Assembly: GCF_000018685.1 (NCBI RefSeq)
Contig: NC_010001.1
Location: 1,194,001-1,258,000, forward strand
DNA: 64,000 nucleotides
Reading direction: 5' to 3'
Source of the DNA: Lachnoclostridium phytofermentans ISDg
GTDB taxonomy: Bacteria; Bacillota; Clostridia; Lachnospirales; Lachnospiraceae
Below, piece by piece: positions 34,375-43,635 of the stretch (its first letter is position 1; each line of letters starts with the position of its first letter). The translations under genes and the position numbers were made by a program. Under the pieces are notes generated by a model. The model saw only the letters and a list, made by a program, of their open reading frames with translations. It searched no databases and was not told where the DNA came from.

Positions 34375-34401
34375 ATTACTGAAAATTAGGAGAATATAGA
34401 T

Positions 34402-36327
34402 ATGGTTTATCAAATGAAAAATGCTATTATCGGATATCCAGGAAACAGATTGTTAGATGGTGTTTCTATGGAAATTAAAAATACAGAAAAGATTGCGATT
34501 GTAGGGAGAAATGGTTGCGGTAAGACAACATTATTACAAGTGATTGCCGGTAAACTAGAAGTAGATAATTTAGATAGTGATGAAGAGTTTTTCATACAAG
34601 CAGATGGGGCACCTAGTATTGGATATTTAGAACAGATCAGTTTCGAAAAAGAATCAATTACCGTAAGAGAAGAATTGCTAAAGGTGTATGAGGAAATCTT
34701 TACTTTACGAGATAAGATGAGTGAATTAACAGGTCTTATGAAAGTGGATTCGAGTGAGAAACTACTGGAGCAATATGCAAAGGTTTCTGATAAATTTGAG
34801 AGCCTTGGCGGTTATTCCTATCAATATGAGATAGAGCAGATATTTACAAAGTTTGGTTTTGAATTGCCAGATTTTGATCGTGAAATACAAACTTTTTCAG
34901 GTGGGCAAAAAACTAGAATCGCATTAGTTAAATTACTTCTTAGTAAGCCGGACATTATGTTACTAGATGAGCCAACCAACCACTTAGATATGCCAATGAT
35001 TGAGTGGTTAGAAGGTTACCTTAAAAAGTATAATCATGCAGTGGTTATAGTTTCTCATGATCGTATGTTCTTGGACAGAATTGTGGATGTAACTTATGAG
35101 ATCGAACACAAAAAGATGAAACGTTACCCTGGTAATTATACAGAATTTTTGAAACGTAAGCGTCTCGATTATGAGAAACTATGCAAAGATTATGAAGCCC
35201 AGCAAAAAGAAATTGAGAGATTAACAATATTTATTGAAAAGTGGAAGAACACGCCGACGAAAGTATCTATGACACGTTCTAAGCAAATGCAGATTGCTCA
35301 TATGGTTAAGATTCCAAAACCACTGCGTTTTGATACAAAAGCTATGCATGCGAAGCTTCAGCCCAATATAGAATCTGGAAAAGAGGTTCTAACAGTGAAA
35401 GAGTTAAAGATAGGCTATGAAGAAGTGTTAGCAAGTGTTTCTCTTAATTTAAGGAAGGGGCAAAAGCTTGCAGTCATTGGTGAGAATGGGAAAGGGAAGT
35501 CGACGTTATTAAAGTCTGTTGTTGGACAGATAGATACCCTTGGAGGAACGTTTAAGTTTGGTAGGGATGTAGACTGGGTTTATTTTGATCAGGAGCTTCT
35601 TAATTTAGATGAGAGTAAAAACGTGATTGATGAGTTTTGGGATGCATATCCAAAGCTAACGCAAACAGAAGTAAGAACCATATTAGGAAATTTCCTATTT
35701 ACTGGTGATGATGTATTTCAGCCATTAAGTCAGCTATCCGGAGGCGAAAAGGTTCGACTTTCCTTAGCAAAATTAATGAAACGACAGGCGAATTTAATGA
35801 TTCTTGATGAACCAACCAATCACTTGGATATGATAGGAAAAGAGATGTTAGAATCGATGTTGAAAAGCTATCAGGGAACTCTTCTTTTTGTATCACATGA
35901 TCGATATTTTGTACGTAGTGTTGCAGATAATTTACTCATTTTTGAGAACGGGGAGGTCAATTATTATCCATATGGTTATGAAGAATATCTTGAGAAAAAA
36001 GAAAAGAACTTGATAAGTGACACAAGTAATCTTAGAGATGAGAATAAGGATAAATTATCAGAGAGTACAACTTGCTTACAAAATACGATGACAAGCGAGC
36101 AGATATCTTATCTTAATGGGAAGGAAAAAGCAAAGAGGGAACGGAGATTAGTTCAGCTAGAAAATGAGATCTCCGATTCAGAAGAAAAAATCAATAAGCT
36201 AAAACTTAAGTTTAGTGATCCTGAAATAGCTACGGATTATCAAAAGCTTAGTGAACTTCAAGAAATTATTAATAAGGAAGAGCAAATTCTAAATGATTTG
36301 CTGATAGAGTGGGCAGGCTTGGTCTAA
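34402..36327 (+). CDS. ABC-F family ATPase (YdiF/YkpA-like)
   Basis: A 641-residue protein with two ABC domains and no membrane helix. Domain 1: GRNGCGKTT, FSGGQKTRIALVKLL, IMLLDEPTNHLD. Domain 2: GENGKGKST, LSGGEKVRLSLAKLM, LMILDEPTNHLD. Both Walker B/D-loop units are canonical, unlike the gene at 2101. A helical arm-linker (about 245-305) and a C-terminal charged coiled coil (about 560-635) resemble YdiF/Uup-type ABC-F proteins. AGGAGA precedes the ATG. The attenuator leader suggests induction by translation inhibitors, although this subclass also has housekeeping members. Confidence 0.9.
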   Translation: MVYQMKNAIIGYPGNRLLDGVSMEIKNTEKIAIVGRNGCGKTTLLQVIAGKLEVDNLDSDEEFFIQADGAPSIGYLEQISFEKESITVREELLKVYEEIFTLRDKMSELTGLMKVDSSEKLLEQYAKVSDKFESLGGYSYQYEIEQIFTKFGFELPDFDREIQTFSGGQKTRIALVKLLLSKPDIMLLDEPTNHLDMPMIEWLEGYLKKYNHAVVIVSHDRMFLDRIVDVTYEIEHKKMKRYPGNYTEFLKRKRLDYEKLCKDYEAQQKEIERLTIFIEKWKNTPTKVSMTRSKQMQIAHMVKIPKPLRFDTKAMHAKLQPNIESGKEVLTVKELKIGYEEVLASVSLNLRKGQKLAVIGENGKGKSTLLKSVVGQIDTLGGTFKFGRDVDWVYFDQELLNLDESKNVIDEFWDAYPKLTQTEVRTILGNFLFTGDDVFQPLSQLSGGEKVRLSLAKLMKRQANLMILDEPTNHLDMIGKEMLESMLKSYQGTLLFVSHDRYFVRSVADNLLIFENGEVNYYPYGYEEYLEKKEKNLISDTSNLRDENKDKLSESTTCLQNTMTSEQISYLNGKEKAKRERRLVQLENEISDSEEKINKLKLKFSDPEIATDYQKLSELQEIINKEEQILNDLLIEWAGLV

Positions 36328-36536
36328 GAGAAAATCAGATAAAATACTCAGAGGTTATTGTTATTTGGGTGATAGGACAGTTGATGAGGAGGACAGAAGA
36401 AAGTAATGCCAGCTCAAAAGGGTAGAACTTCTTGAGCTGGTAAAACGAGTACTTATTTATATTCTTTTCTTTCTAAAAGTAGTCGCAAAAATAGCTGGTT
36501 TTTTATATTTTCAAATCAAATATTAAGAAATCTTAA

Positions 36537-36566
36537 AACATTTATGCAGCAACATTTAAACATTTT
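36537..36566 (+). promoter_or_regulatory. AACATTT direct repeats upstream of the methyltransferase operon
   Basis: AACATTTA at 36537-36544 and 36551-36558, then AACATTTT at 36559-36566. They lie just upstream of an operon that encodes an OmpR-type regulator, so autoregulatory binding is plausible. Confidence 0.35.
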
Positions 36567-36608
36567 TCTTTATGATCAATGTAAATAAAATGTTGGAGGT
36601 TAGTATAA

Positions 36609-37184
36609 ATGTTTTTGTTAGAGTATATAAAAAATCCAAGATATATTGGAGCAATAGCGCCAAGCGGTAAATATTTAGCCTATAGAATGATTCGTGAGAT
36701 AGATTTTAAAAATGCAAAATATATTATAGAATATGGACCAGGAACCGGCGCATTTACAGAAAAAATTCTTTCTAGAGTAAATAATAATACAATCGTTATA
36801 TTAATTGAAAGAAACAAAGAATTTTATAACAGTTTAAATAAGCTTTACGGTTATAAAAAGAACGTGATAATAGTAAATGATAGCGCAGAAAACATTGATA
36901 TTATACTAAAAAGATATTCGGTTAGTGAGGTTGATTATATTGTTTCTGGCATACCTTTTGCATCATTACCGAAAAATGTCTCAAGGCGCATCTTAATGAA
37001 AACATCAGATTTGTTAAAGCATAGAGGAAAATTTATTACTTTTCAATATACACTTTTCAAATTGAGATTTATTAAAAAATATTTTAGAGAGGTCAATTAT
37101 TCTAAAGTATTTATAAATTTTCCACCAGCGTATGTTTTAACGTGTGAAGAGGGGAGTTATGAAAAAAAATATATTAATAGTTGA
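36609..37184 (+). CDS. SAM-dependent methyltransferase (phospholipid/rRNA-dimethylase-like)
   Basis: A 191-residue class I methyltransferase. Motif I is IIEYGPGTGAFTEKIL; VILIERNKEF is motif II with the acidic SAM-ribose residue; the N-terminus NPRYIGAIAPSGKYLAY and YIVSGIPFASLP resemble PmtA-type phospholipid N-methyltransferases and KsgA/Erm relatives. It overlaps the downstream response regulator by 26 bases, a tight coupling. With the VanR/VanS-like pair it may modify membrane lipids or another envelope target under stress. The substrate is unproven. Confidence 0.75.
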   Translation: MFLLEYIKNPRYIGAIAPSGKYLAYRMIREIDFKNAKYIIEYGPGTGAFTEKILSRVNNNTIVILIERNKEFYNSLNKLYGYKKNVIIVNDSAENIDIILKRYSVSEVDYIVSGIPFASLPKNVSRRILMKTSDLLKHRGKFITFQYTLFKLRFIKKYFREVNYSKVFINFPPAYVLTCEEGSYEKKYINS

Positions 37185-37836
37185 TGATGATAAAGACATT
37201 AGTGAGCTTATTGCCGTATATTTAAAATCAGAAGATTATTACGTTGATAAAGCTTGTAGTGGACTAGAAGCTCTACAATTAATAAAAGAAAATAACTTTG
37301 ATTTGGTAATATTAGATATTATGATGCCAAAAATGGATGGTTTAGAGACTTTGATTCATATAAGAAAAGATTTTAATATGCCGATTATTTTTCTTACTGC
37401 AAAAAATCAGGAAATAGACTTGATTAGGGGCTTATCCTTAGGTGCCGACGATTATATCTCAAAACCTTTTAGCTCGATGGAATTGATTGCTAGAGTGAAA
37501 GCTCAACTAAGAAGATATACGATATTTAATAATCTAGATAATAATGACATTTCGATTGGAGAATTAGTTTTAAGTCTTGATATGCATAGGGTGACGGTGG
37601 CAGGAAAGGAAGTCAAATTGACACCAACTGAATATAAAATATTAGAATTATTCTGCAGAAATAAAAATATCGTATTTAGTGTTGAACAAATCTATGAAAA
37701 TATTTGGAGAGATAAATTTGCAGTTGGTGATACGTCAATTATGGTCCATATTACAAAACTTAGGCAAAAAATTGAAAAAGATCCAAAGAATCCTGAGTAT
37801 ATAAAAACGGTCTGGGGAGTTGGTTATAAAATATGA
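37159..37836 (+). CDS. OmpR/PhoB-family response regulator (VanR-like)
   Basis: A 225-residue two-domain regulator. The receiver domain has the acidic pair in VDDDKD, the phospho-acceptor Asp in VILDIMMPKMDG, the Thr in IFLTAK and the Lys in ISKPF. The winged-helix domain has VKLTPTEYKILELF and GDTSIMVHITKLRQKIE. The start at 37159 follows GAGGGGAG; the upstream GTG at 37144 precedes that site. It overlaps the sensor kinase start (four bases). Confidence 0.93.
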   Translation: MKKNILIVDDDKDISELIAVYLKSEDYYVDKACSGLEALQLIKENNFDLVILDIMMPKMDGLETLIHIRKDFNMPIIFLTAKNQEIDLIRGLSLGADDYISKPFSSMELIARVKAQLRRYTIFNNLDNNDISIGELVLSLDMHRVTVAGKEVKLTPTEYKILELFCRNKNIVFSVEQIYENIWRDKFAVGDTSIMVHITKLRQKIEKDPKNPEYIKTVWGVGYKI

Positions 37837-38909
37837 AGAGAAAAGCATATAATTCTTTAGCTGTAAAAGCATTAGGAGCTGTAATTCTTGGCATCGTAGG
37901 TTGTTTTATCGTGATGGTATCGTGTTTTAAATTTTATTCTATTATTTTATATAAAAATGCTATGTCATGGGATAACGAATATAATATATTATTTCTTTCA
38001 TTCATCTTTATTGTTACGATAAGTTCATTTATATTAATATTCTTATTGCTTGTGAACAGAAGGCTTAAATATTTTAAATACATCATAAATTCAGTAAAAA
38101 AAATAGATTCCTTGAAATACTTAAGTCAACTAGAGGAGAAAGGAAATGATGAATTTACTGAGTTAGCTCAGAATATAAACATAATGAATAAAAGATTGCA
38201 AGATACATTTATGAAGGAAAAAGAAATAGAAGACTCTAAATATGAATTAATAACTTCCGTTTCTCATGATTTAAAGACCCCATTAACATCAATTATAGGA
38301 TATTCAGATTTATTAAACAAGCATGGTTACGAAGATGAGCTAACTAGGGATGAATATATTTCCATAGTATATAACAAGAGTCTAAGACTAAAAGATTTAG
38401 TTAATGAATTATTTGAGTATACTAAATTAACAGGTAACGATGTGAAGCTTGACCTTAAAAGGTTTAACGTTTCTGCATTAATTAATCAAATAGCAGGAGA
38501 AAGCATTATTGATTTTAATGAAAAAGATGTAGAGCTAGTATTGATAAATCCCTATAAAGAATTGTACTCGAATATAGATGTTAAATTAATTTCAAGAGTT
38601 TTTGAAAATATAATAAAAAATGCTGAGAAGTATAGTATTTCTCATTCTACTTTTAAAATAATTGTAGAAAGTAGCGAGGAGTATATTGAAATTCATTTTA
38701 TGAATAAATGTAAAGACATAGAAGAAATTGAAATAAATAAGGTTTTTGAGAAATTCTATAGATTAGATAGTGCTAGAAGTAGTGAAAAAGAAGGTTCTGG
38801 CTTGGGATTAACAATCTCAAAGAAGATCATAGAGCTGCATCATGGAATTTTGGAGGCTGGAAAGCAAGGTGATAATTTAGTATTTAATATTAGATTAGAT
38901 AGAATATAG
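37833..38909 (+). CDS. Membrane sensor histidine kinase (VanS-like)
   Basis: A 358-residue kinase with two membrane helices (about 13-35 and 50-73) and almost no extracytoplasmic loop, so it may sense within the membrane. HAMP-like linker, then the H-box SVSHDLKTPLTSIIGY (His about residue 145), N-box ENIIKNAEKYS and G2 GSGLGLTIS. It partners the regulator just upstream. Its operon with a methyltransferase suggests envelope-stress control. Confidence 0.92.
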   Translation: MKRKAYNSLAVKALGAVILGIVGCFIVMVSCFKFYSIILYKNAMSWDNEYNILFLSFIFIVTISSFILIFLLLVNRRLKYFKYIINSVKKIDSLKYLSQLEEKGNDEFTELAQNINIMNKRLQDTFMKEKEIEDSKYELITSVSHDLKTPLTSIIGYSDLLNKHGYEDELTRDEYISIVYNKSLRLKDLVNELFEYTKLTGNDVKLDLKRFNVSALINQIAGESIIDFNEKDVELVLINPYKELYSNIDVKLISRVFENIIKNAEKYSISHSTFKIIVESSEEYIEIHFMNKCKDIEEIEINKVFEKFYRLDSARSSEKEGSGLGLTISKKIIELHHGILEAGKQGDNLVFNIRLDRI

Positions 38910-39056
38910 GAGATTGATTTGCTGAACCAATTATTTGTATTAAGCTTGATATATTAGATACCGTACTTTTTATACATCGATAACTTGTATATACCGAAGT
39001 TCATAAGATTTAATAAAAAAACATATTCAGAAACTTATAATATAATTTTACAGAAG

Positions 39057-39200
39057 ATTTCCCCTCTTATTAGCGAAGCGAAAGGGGGGACACATCTTCG
39101 TCTCAGTGGGTATTCAAGTTCCCACTGAGATAGTAGCAGAGTTGCTGTAAGGTTACAAGGAAGTAGCGAAGCAGATTCTGAATATCCGTTTGACACAGTT
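39057..39200. repeat. Palindromic GC-richer block between converging genes
   Basis: CCCCTCTT...AAGGGGGG (about 39061-39086) and CTCAGTGGG/CCCACTGAG (39102-39128) form two hairpins, and AGCGAAGC appears twice (about 39072 and 39165). No T runs, so it is not a canonical terminator; it resembles a REP/MITE-like relic. No coding potential was seen. Confidence 0.45.
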
Positions 39201-39226
39201 CCCTTGAAATGTTTTACTATCTATTC

Positions 39227-39841
39227 TTAATTACCTCCACAGCCATCTACTACTAGATCTGCTCTTTCATACGGTTTATGTTCCATCATATATTTATCTT
39301 CTGCTACCATCCAAATTTTCTCCCATATATCTTTTGCTTCTACGCCATCACGTTCAAGACCTCTTTTTAGCCGTAAATCTTTTGGACAATCAACGAAAAT
39401 TTTAAAATCATAAAAATCATCTAATTCTTTTCTTGTTGAATATACACCTTCGATAATTACAATTCCACCAATGCCTACTCTGTGCCACTCGCTTAATGAG
39501 TCAGAACACCAATCATATCGTTGATATTTTACTTCTTGATTATTTGCTAATGGTACTAACACTTGCTTTCTTAATCTTTGCCAGTCAACATCTGCACCAA
39601 TAGGCTTTTCTTCTGATGTTCCATTTATTCTTGAACATGATGGTAAATAAAAATCATCCATATGTACAATTGTTATTTTGGGACTTAATTTTTCAACTTC
39701 TTTTGCAAATGTACTTTTTCCGGAACCTCCACAGCCATCCACTCCCACTAAAAGGGTAGACTGCTTTCTTTGTAAATTTTCCATGACGTTCAATAATTGT
39801 TCAAATGACGTAAATGTTCCTCTAATACTTTTATAATTCAT
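39227..39841 (-). CDS. Uridine-kinase-like P-loop protein
   Basis: A 204-residue protein with Walker A GVDGCGGSGKSTFAKEV (about residues 33-49), the substrate-site region IVHMDDFYLP, and GIVIIEGVYS. These are hallmarks of the uridine kinase/phosphoribulokinase family, which phosphorylates nucleosides or similar small molecules. Lid arginines (KRGLERDG) are present. It is shorter than Udk and lacks its exact uridine motifs, so the substrate is uncertain. Confidence 0.82.
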   Translation of the reverse strand: MNYKSIRGTFTSFEQLLNVMENLQRKQSTLLVGVDGCGGSGKSTFAKEVEKLSPKITIVHMDDFYLPSCSRINGTSEEKPIGADVDWQRLRKQVLVPLANNQEVKYQRYDWCSDSLSEWHRVGIGGIVIIEGVYSTRKELDDFYDFKIFVDCPKDLRLKRGLERDGVEAKDIWEKIWMVAEDKYMMEHKPYERADLVVDGCGGN

Positions 39842-40124
39842 AACTAATTAATCCTTCCATCAAGGTATTATTTATAATTAACTACAACGTTATACCAATC
39901 ACATTCTACCTATATACTAATCATAACATTATTTACAAAGCTAAATCAATTTTCAACATAGCTTTTGATTAAACATATAAATGATTTGATAATAAAATGG
40001 ATGGTTAGCATGAAACCAGTAATACTCTTTTTAAAACAGCAAAAAAGTATACTTCATAAGGATTGGTAAACAATATTATTGTAAGTAAAGTTTATCATAA
40101 TGAAATACAGAAAGAGGTAGAATT

Positions 40125-40307
40125 ATGAAGAATATAAATTCAAATGCTAGTAATAAAAAGAATGCTGGTAAAGGAAATGGAAATTCTATAATCCATAAAA
40201 GCACTGATTATAATTCAAATGATTATGTAAGCGGAGATGAAACTCCTACTTCATCAGGTCACAAGTTTAGTAAAAACACACAGAATATTGATGATAAATT
40301 AAAATAA
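40125..40307 (+). CDS. Small Asn/Lys/Ser-rich hydrophilic protein
   Basis: A 60-residue low-complexity, highly polar protein with AGAGGTAG upstream. There is no cysteine, aromatic core or membrane helix, so it is likely disordered. It resembles in composition the small ORFs at 57841 and 58151 and small spore-type proteins. Function is unknown. Confidence 0.5.
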   Translation: MKNINSNASNKKNAGKGNGNSIIHKSTDYNSNDYVSGDETPTSSGHKFSKNTQNIDDKLK

Positions 40308-40461
40308 ATAATCCACCATCAGCTTCATATTTCAAAGATTTTTTGTAAGTGTAATACTTATACCATAAAGGAAAGTGAGAAATTCATGAAAAGATACTTG
40401 GCGATTCCAATGGATATGTATTACAATATAAATAAAAAGAAAGATAAGAAGGAATGTATCA

Positions 40462-40827
40462 ATGAAAAAAATATTACTATTCCAAATGGACAACCCTTTG
40501 AAAGTGAAGCAGGCGATTGCAACAATGCGCTTACGTGTTGAGTCAATACCAAATGAAAAGTTTAATATAACAATAGATAGCCTCATTAATGGAAGTAAAG
40601 AAGAGGAAGCCCCTTATAGTGGTGAAATACCACAAGGCAGTCTTTTGCTAATGTGTGGACTTAACAATACAGAAATTGATCAGGTGTTATATCGATTGAG
40701 AAGTCAGAAAATAACCACAACTTATAAAGCAGTCCTAACACAAACCAACCAAGGTTGGAATGCTTTAGAGCTATACAAGGAAATGGAGAAAGAAAGACAA
40801 GAAATCGAAGCAAGGAAGAATAATTAG
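40462..40827 (+). CDS. DUF3783 family protein
   Basis: A 121-residue soluble protein. The pattern KKILLFQMDNPLKVKQAI, then PQGSLLLMCGLNNTEIDQVL and TYKAVLTQTNQGWNALEL, fits DUF3783, a clostridial family of unknown function resembling a small alpha/beta sensor-like fold. GAAGGAATG precedes the ATG. A terminator follows eight bases after the stop. Confidence 0.8.
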   Translation: MKKILLFQMDNPLKVKQAIATMRLRVESIPNEKFNITIDSLINGSKEEEAPYSGEIPQGSLLLMCGLNNTEIDQVLYRLRSQKITTTYKAVLTQTNQGWNALELYKEMEKERQEIEARKNN

Positions 40828-40834
40828 ATGAGAA

Positions 40835-40882
40835 AGATAGGGCTGATATATCAAATTTGATGTATCGGCTCTATCTATTTTT
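40835..40882 (+). terminator. Terminator after the DUF3783 gene
   Basis: AGATAG-GC-GATA.. (40835-40852) pairs with the ..TATC-GC-CTATCT arm (40860-40875), with a T run. Confidence 0.75.
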
Positions 40883-41058
40883 ATTGTATGGATTAGATAG
40901 TTAAGCTTTATTCATGAAAGGAAAAATTCGAGATGCTTATTTTTTCTTGCGAGTGATTTTAAAATAATAAAATGAAGTAGTTGCGAACCCTTTCTATCAC
41001 GATATTAGAAATGAGCGCATATTGTATAAGGTGAGTATCTATAGAATTAGGAGCAATT

Positions 41059-41976
41059 ATGGAGTATTACGTTATTTCGTCATTGGAAATTCATTTGTTT
41101 TTTGCAAGAATAATGAAAGAACATGCTTTATTCTTAGAAGTTGGCTTTACACAAGCTAATTGTGATTGCAAGGCAGAAGCCAGATTTTTTAGGGAAGCTT
41201 TTGAAGATTTATTGAATCAGGTAGTTTGTTGTAGTGAGGGTATTGTAGGACCTTGTATATTTGAGTCAGGAGAAGTAGTTACGGATTATACACTTTGTTC
41301 TGAATTACAAACTGCAAAACTTACTGGTACTTGTATCAACACAAATATAACAAAACGACAATTAGAGTTTTTGAATAGTTGCATGAATCAACAACAAAGA
41401 TGTATAGACAGAAGCTTAGTTAATGCTGTAAGGCAAATTAATTGTCGTAGCCTAGAGTTATTACAAGGATTGATTTGCCTAAAAGAGAGAGTTCTTAATA
41501 GTGTATTAAATTGTTGTATGTTTACTATGAATTATCCTCTTCTCATTGAGCATATTCTACGTGAAGCAAAATTATATGAAAAATATATCATGTATTTAGA
41601 GAGCGGGAACGAATGTGATTTAGAAGATCTAAAAGATGATGAGCTGTTCTGGAATCAAATAATGATGGAACATGCGCTATTTATTAGGGGACTGTTAGAT
41701 CCTACTGAAAATGATTTGATTATGCAAGCAGATGATTTTGCAAGTGTATATGCAGATTTATTAGATGAAGCTAGTACAATGACTGAAAGGACAATGGGAG
41801 ATTTGACTTGTAGAACCCTAGAAGAGACGATAAAATATCGTGATTTTAAGCTTGCAGGAACAAAAGGTATCAATGATTGTGAGATTCGTAGCATAATTCT
41901 TCCGTTATTAGCAGATCATGTTTTAAGGGAAGCAAATCACTATATTAGAATATTGGAACAGGATGTATGCCATTAG
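41059..41976 (+). CDS. DUF2935 (four-helix, ferritin-like) protein
   Basis: A 305-residue, all-helical protein made of two similar halves. Each half contains a helix with IMKEHALFLEVGF or IMMEHALFIRGLL and a later HILREAKLYEKY or HVLREANHYIRIL. The repeated E-x-x-H pairs suggest a di-metal site in each half, as proposed for DUF2935. The role is unknown. Cysteines are unusually frequent in the first half. A weak RBS precedes the ATG. Confidence 0.8.
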   Translation: MEYYVISSLEIHLFFARIMKEHALFLEVGFTQANCDCKAEARFFREAFEDLLNQVVCCSEGIVGPCIFESGEVVTDYTLCSELQTAKLTGTCINTNITKRQLEFLNSCMNQQQRCIDRSLVNAVRQINCRSLELLQGLICLKERVLNSVLNCCMFTMNYPLLIEHILREAKLYEKYIMYLESGNECDLEDLKDDELFWNQIMMEHALFIRGLLDPTENDLIMQADDFASVYADLLDEASTMTERTMGDLTCRTLEETIKYRDFKLAGTKGINDCEIRSIILPLLADHVLREANHYIRILEQDVCH

Positions 41977-42066
41977 ATTATTCAAATGATCGTAGTCATA
42001 GACAAAGATTTATAAAAGTCACTTGGTTGTAGAAATAAAGATTTAGTTTAGAAAAAATGTTAGGTA

Positions 42067-42106
42067 TGCCGGAGCTCGAAATATCCTCGTAGCTTCGGCA
42101 TTTTTG
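42067..42106 (+). terminator. Terminator after the DUF2935 gene
   Basis: ATGCCGGAGCT (42067-42077) with AGCTTCGGCAT (42092-42102), then T's. Confidence 0.8.
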
Positions 42107-42292
42107 ATAATATGTGCCTATGTAAATCTTTTACGACTTAAACACCATAACATAATCTTAGCTCATGGAATATCAAATCTATCTTGCTACATACATAAAA
42201 TCAGTATAAAATAAAGAATATAGAAAAATGTGGTAAAAGATAGATTAGAATAAAAGTTATGATACGGTTATGGAAAAGAAGAGGGAAGTATT

Positions 42293-42422
42293 ATGGCAAA
42301 AATATTAGTAGTAGATGATGAAGTAATGATTAATGATATGATAAAAAGAAATAGATCAGGCATACGATGGAAAAGAAGCGTTACAGATGATAGAAGAGCG
42401 TAACTACGATTTAATTCTACTT
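42293..42422 (+). pseudogene. Remnant of a response regulator
   Basis: ATG at 42293 with GAGGGAAG upstream opens MAKILVVDDEVMINDMIKR, a typical receiver start. The frame then breaks, and DGKEALQMIEERNYDLILL continues in another frame before stopping short of the phospho-acceptor Asp. About two-thirds of the gene is missing. Confidence 0.8.
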
Positions 42423-42651
42423 TGTTGCAGGTAATGTATCGGAACCATATGATTCTTACACCATCGTATTGGCAACTTCTATGGAGAATGTTATAAATTC
42501 AAGACAAACGATGATTCGACTTATGATAGGACTGGATTTCTTATTTATGCTTTTACTGGCAGTAATTCTATTTATAATCTTTGTTGCATTAAAAGAAAAT
42601 ATATGTCATCATAGGAAGATAAGAATCTATTTTGAAAAAATAATTTTATAG
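42421..42651 (+). pseudogene. Remnant of a sensor kinase N-terminal/membrane part
   Basis: The open frame continues FVAGNVSEPYDSYTIVLATS and carries one membrane helix (IRLMIGLDFLFMLLLAVILF). It ends soon after. Sitting where the partner kinase of the broken regulator should be, it is the surviving loop-and-helix of a sensor kinase; no kinase core is left. Confidence 0.55.
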
Positions 42652-42681
42652 ATATCTAAGAGAGTTATTAGGAGAAGAACT

Positions 42682-43503
42682 ATGATGATAGTAAATAAAG
42701 AAAAATGTATTGCATGTGGTCTGTGCATAAACGATTGTCCTGCAAGATGTATAACATGGAAAGATAACAAGGCGTTTGTCGTAAATAAAATATGCATTGA
42801 ATGCGGACATTGTATAGCTATATGCCCTAAGTTCGCCGTTTCAACAGAAGAAGATAAAATGAAGGAAGTTATCCCCTATAAGGAAGAAACCTTTCATATA
42901 GAACCGGAAAATCTTTTAAATTTTATTAAATTCAGAAGGTCAATTAGGCAATTTAAAGATCAAGAGGTGGAGATAGAGAAACTAGAGAAGATAATAGAAG
43001 CAGGCCGTTTTACTGAAACTGCCAGAAATCTTCAAGATGTTTCTTATATTGTAGTCAGAAAAGATATTGATAAACTTCGAATATTAGTAATGGAAAGATT
43101 ATATCATATGGGTCAACATATTCTAGAAAATCTGACTCAGGAAACCATGTCCATTAAAAAATACGCAAAGATGTGGGTTGATATGTATGAAGCGTATCAA
43201 AAAAATCCAAATATTGAGGATACAATCTATTTTAATGCTCCAGCTTTAATATTAGTGGTATCGCCAACACCGATTAACGGAGGATTAGCTTCCACGAATA
43301 TGGAATTAATGACGAATGCATTAGGGCTTGGTACCTTCTATAGTGGATTTACGGTTCGAGCTGCAGAAGATAATCAAAAGATAAGAGAGTTTTTAGAACT
43401 AAAAGAAGACGAACAAATCATTTCTTGTCTTGCGATAGGTTATCCAAAGGTTAACTATCTAAGAACAGTACCGCGTAATGACGCTAAGATTACTTGGTTA
43501 TAG
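42682..43503 (+). CDS. Nitroreductase-family protein with N-terminal 2[4Fe-4S] ferredoxin domain
   Basis: A 273-residue flavoprotein. The N-terminal 60 residues carry two CxxCxxCxxxC clusters (CIACGLCINDCP and CIECGHCIAICP). From about residue 75 comes the FMN nitroreductase domain (FIKFRRSIRQFKDQEVE, NAPALILVVSPTP, GLGTFYSGF, and IGYPKVNYLRTVPRN). Such fusions reduce substrates with ferredoxin-derived electrons in anaerobes. AGGAGA lies seven bases upstream. The natural substrate is unknown. Confidence 0.92.
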   Translation: MMIVNKEKCIACGLCINDCPARCITWKDNKAFVVNKICIECGHCIAICPKFAVSTEEDKMKEVIPYKEETFHIEPENLLNFIKFRRSIRQFKDQEVEIEKLEKIIEAGRFTETARNLQDVSYIVVRKDIDKLRILVMERLYHMGQHILENLTQETMSIKKYAKMWVDMYEAYQKNPNIEDTIYFNAPALILVVSPTPINGGLASTNMELMTNALGLGTFYSGFTVRAAEDNQKIREFLELKEDEQIISCLAIGYPKVNYLRTVPRNDAKITWL

Positions 43504-43533
43504 TAGGAAAGATTCAATACAGAAAATAATAAT

Positions 43534-43574
43534 ATGCCGAAGCCCGAGAATACCCCGGGACTTCGGCGTTTTTT
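43534..43574 (+). terminator. Terminator after the nitroreductase gene
   Basis: GCCGAAG...CTTCGGC stem (43536-43567) with an inner CCC/GGG extension and six T's. Confidence 0.85.
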
Positions 43575-43635
43575 ATATAATTAGGACAACAAGGTCTTTC
43601 GAAGTGAATCAATATAGATTGGGACTTCAAAGGCG

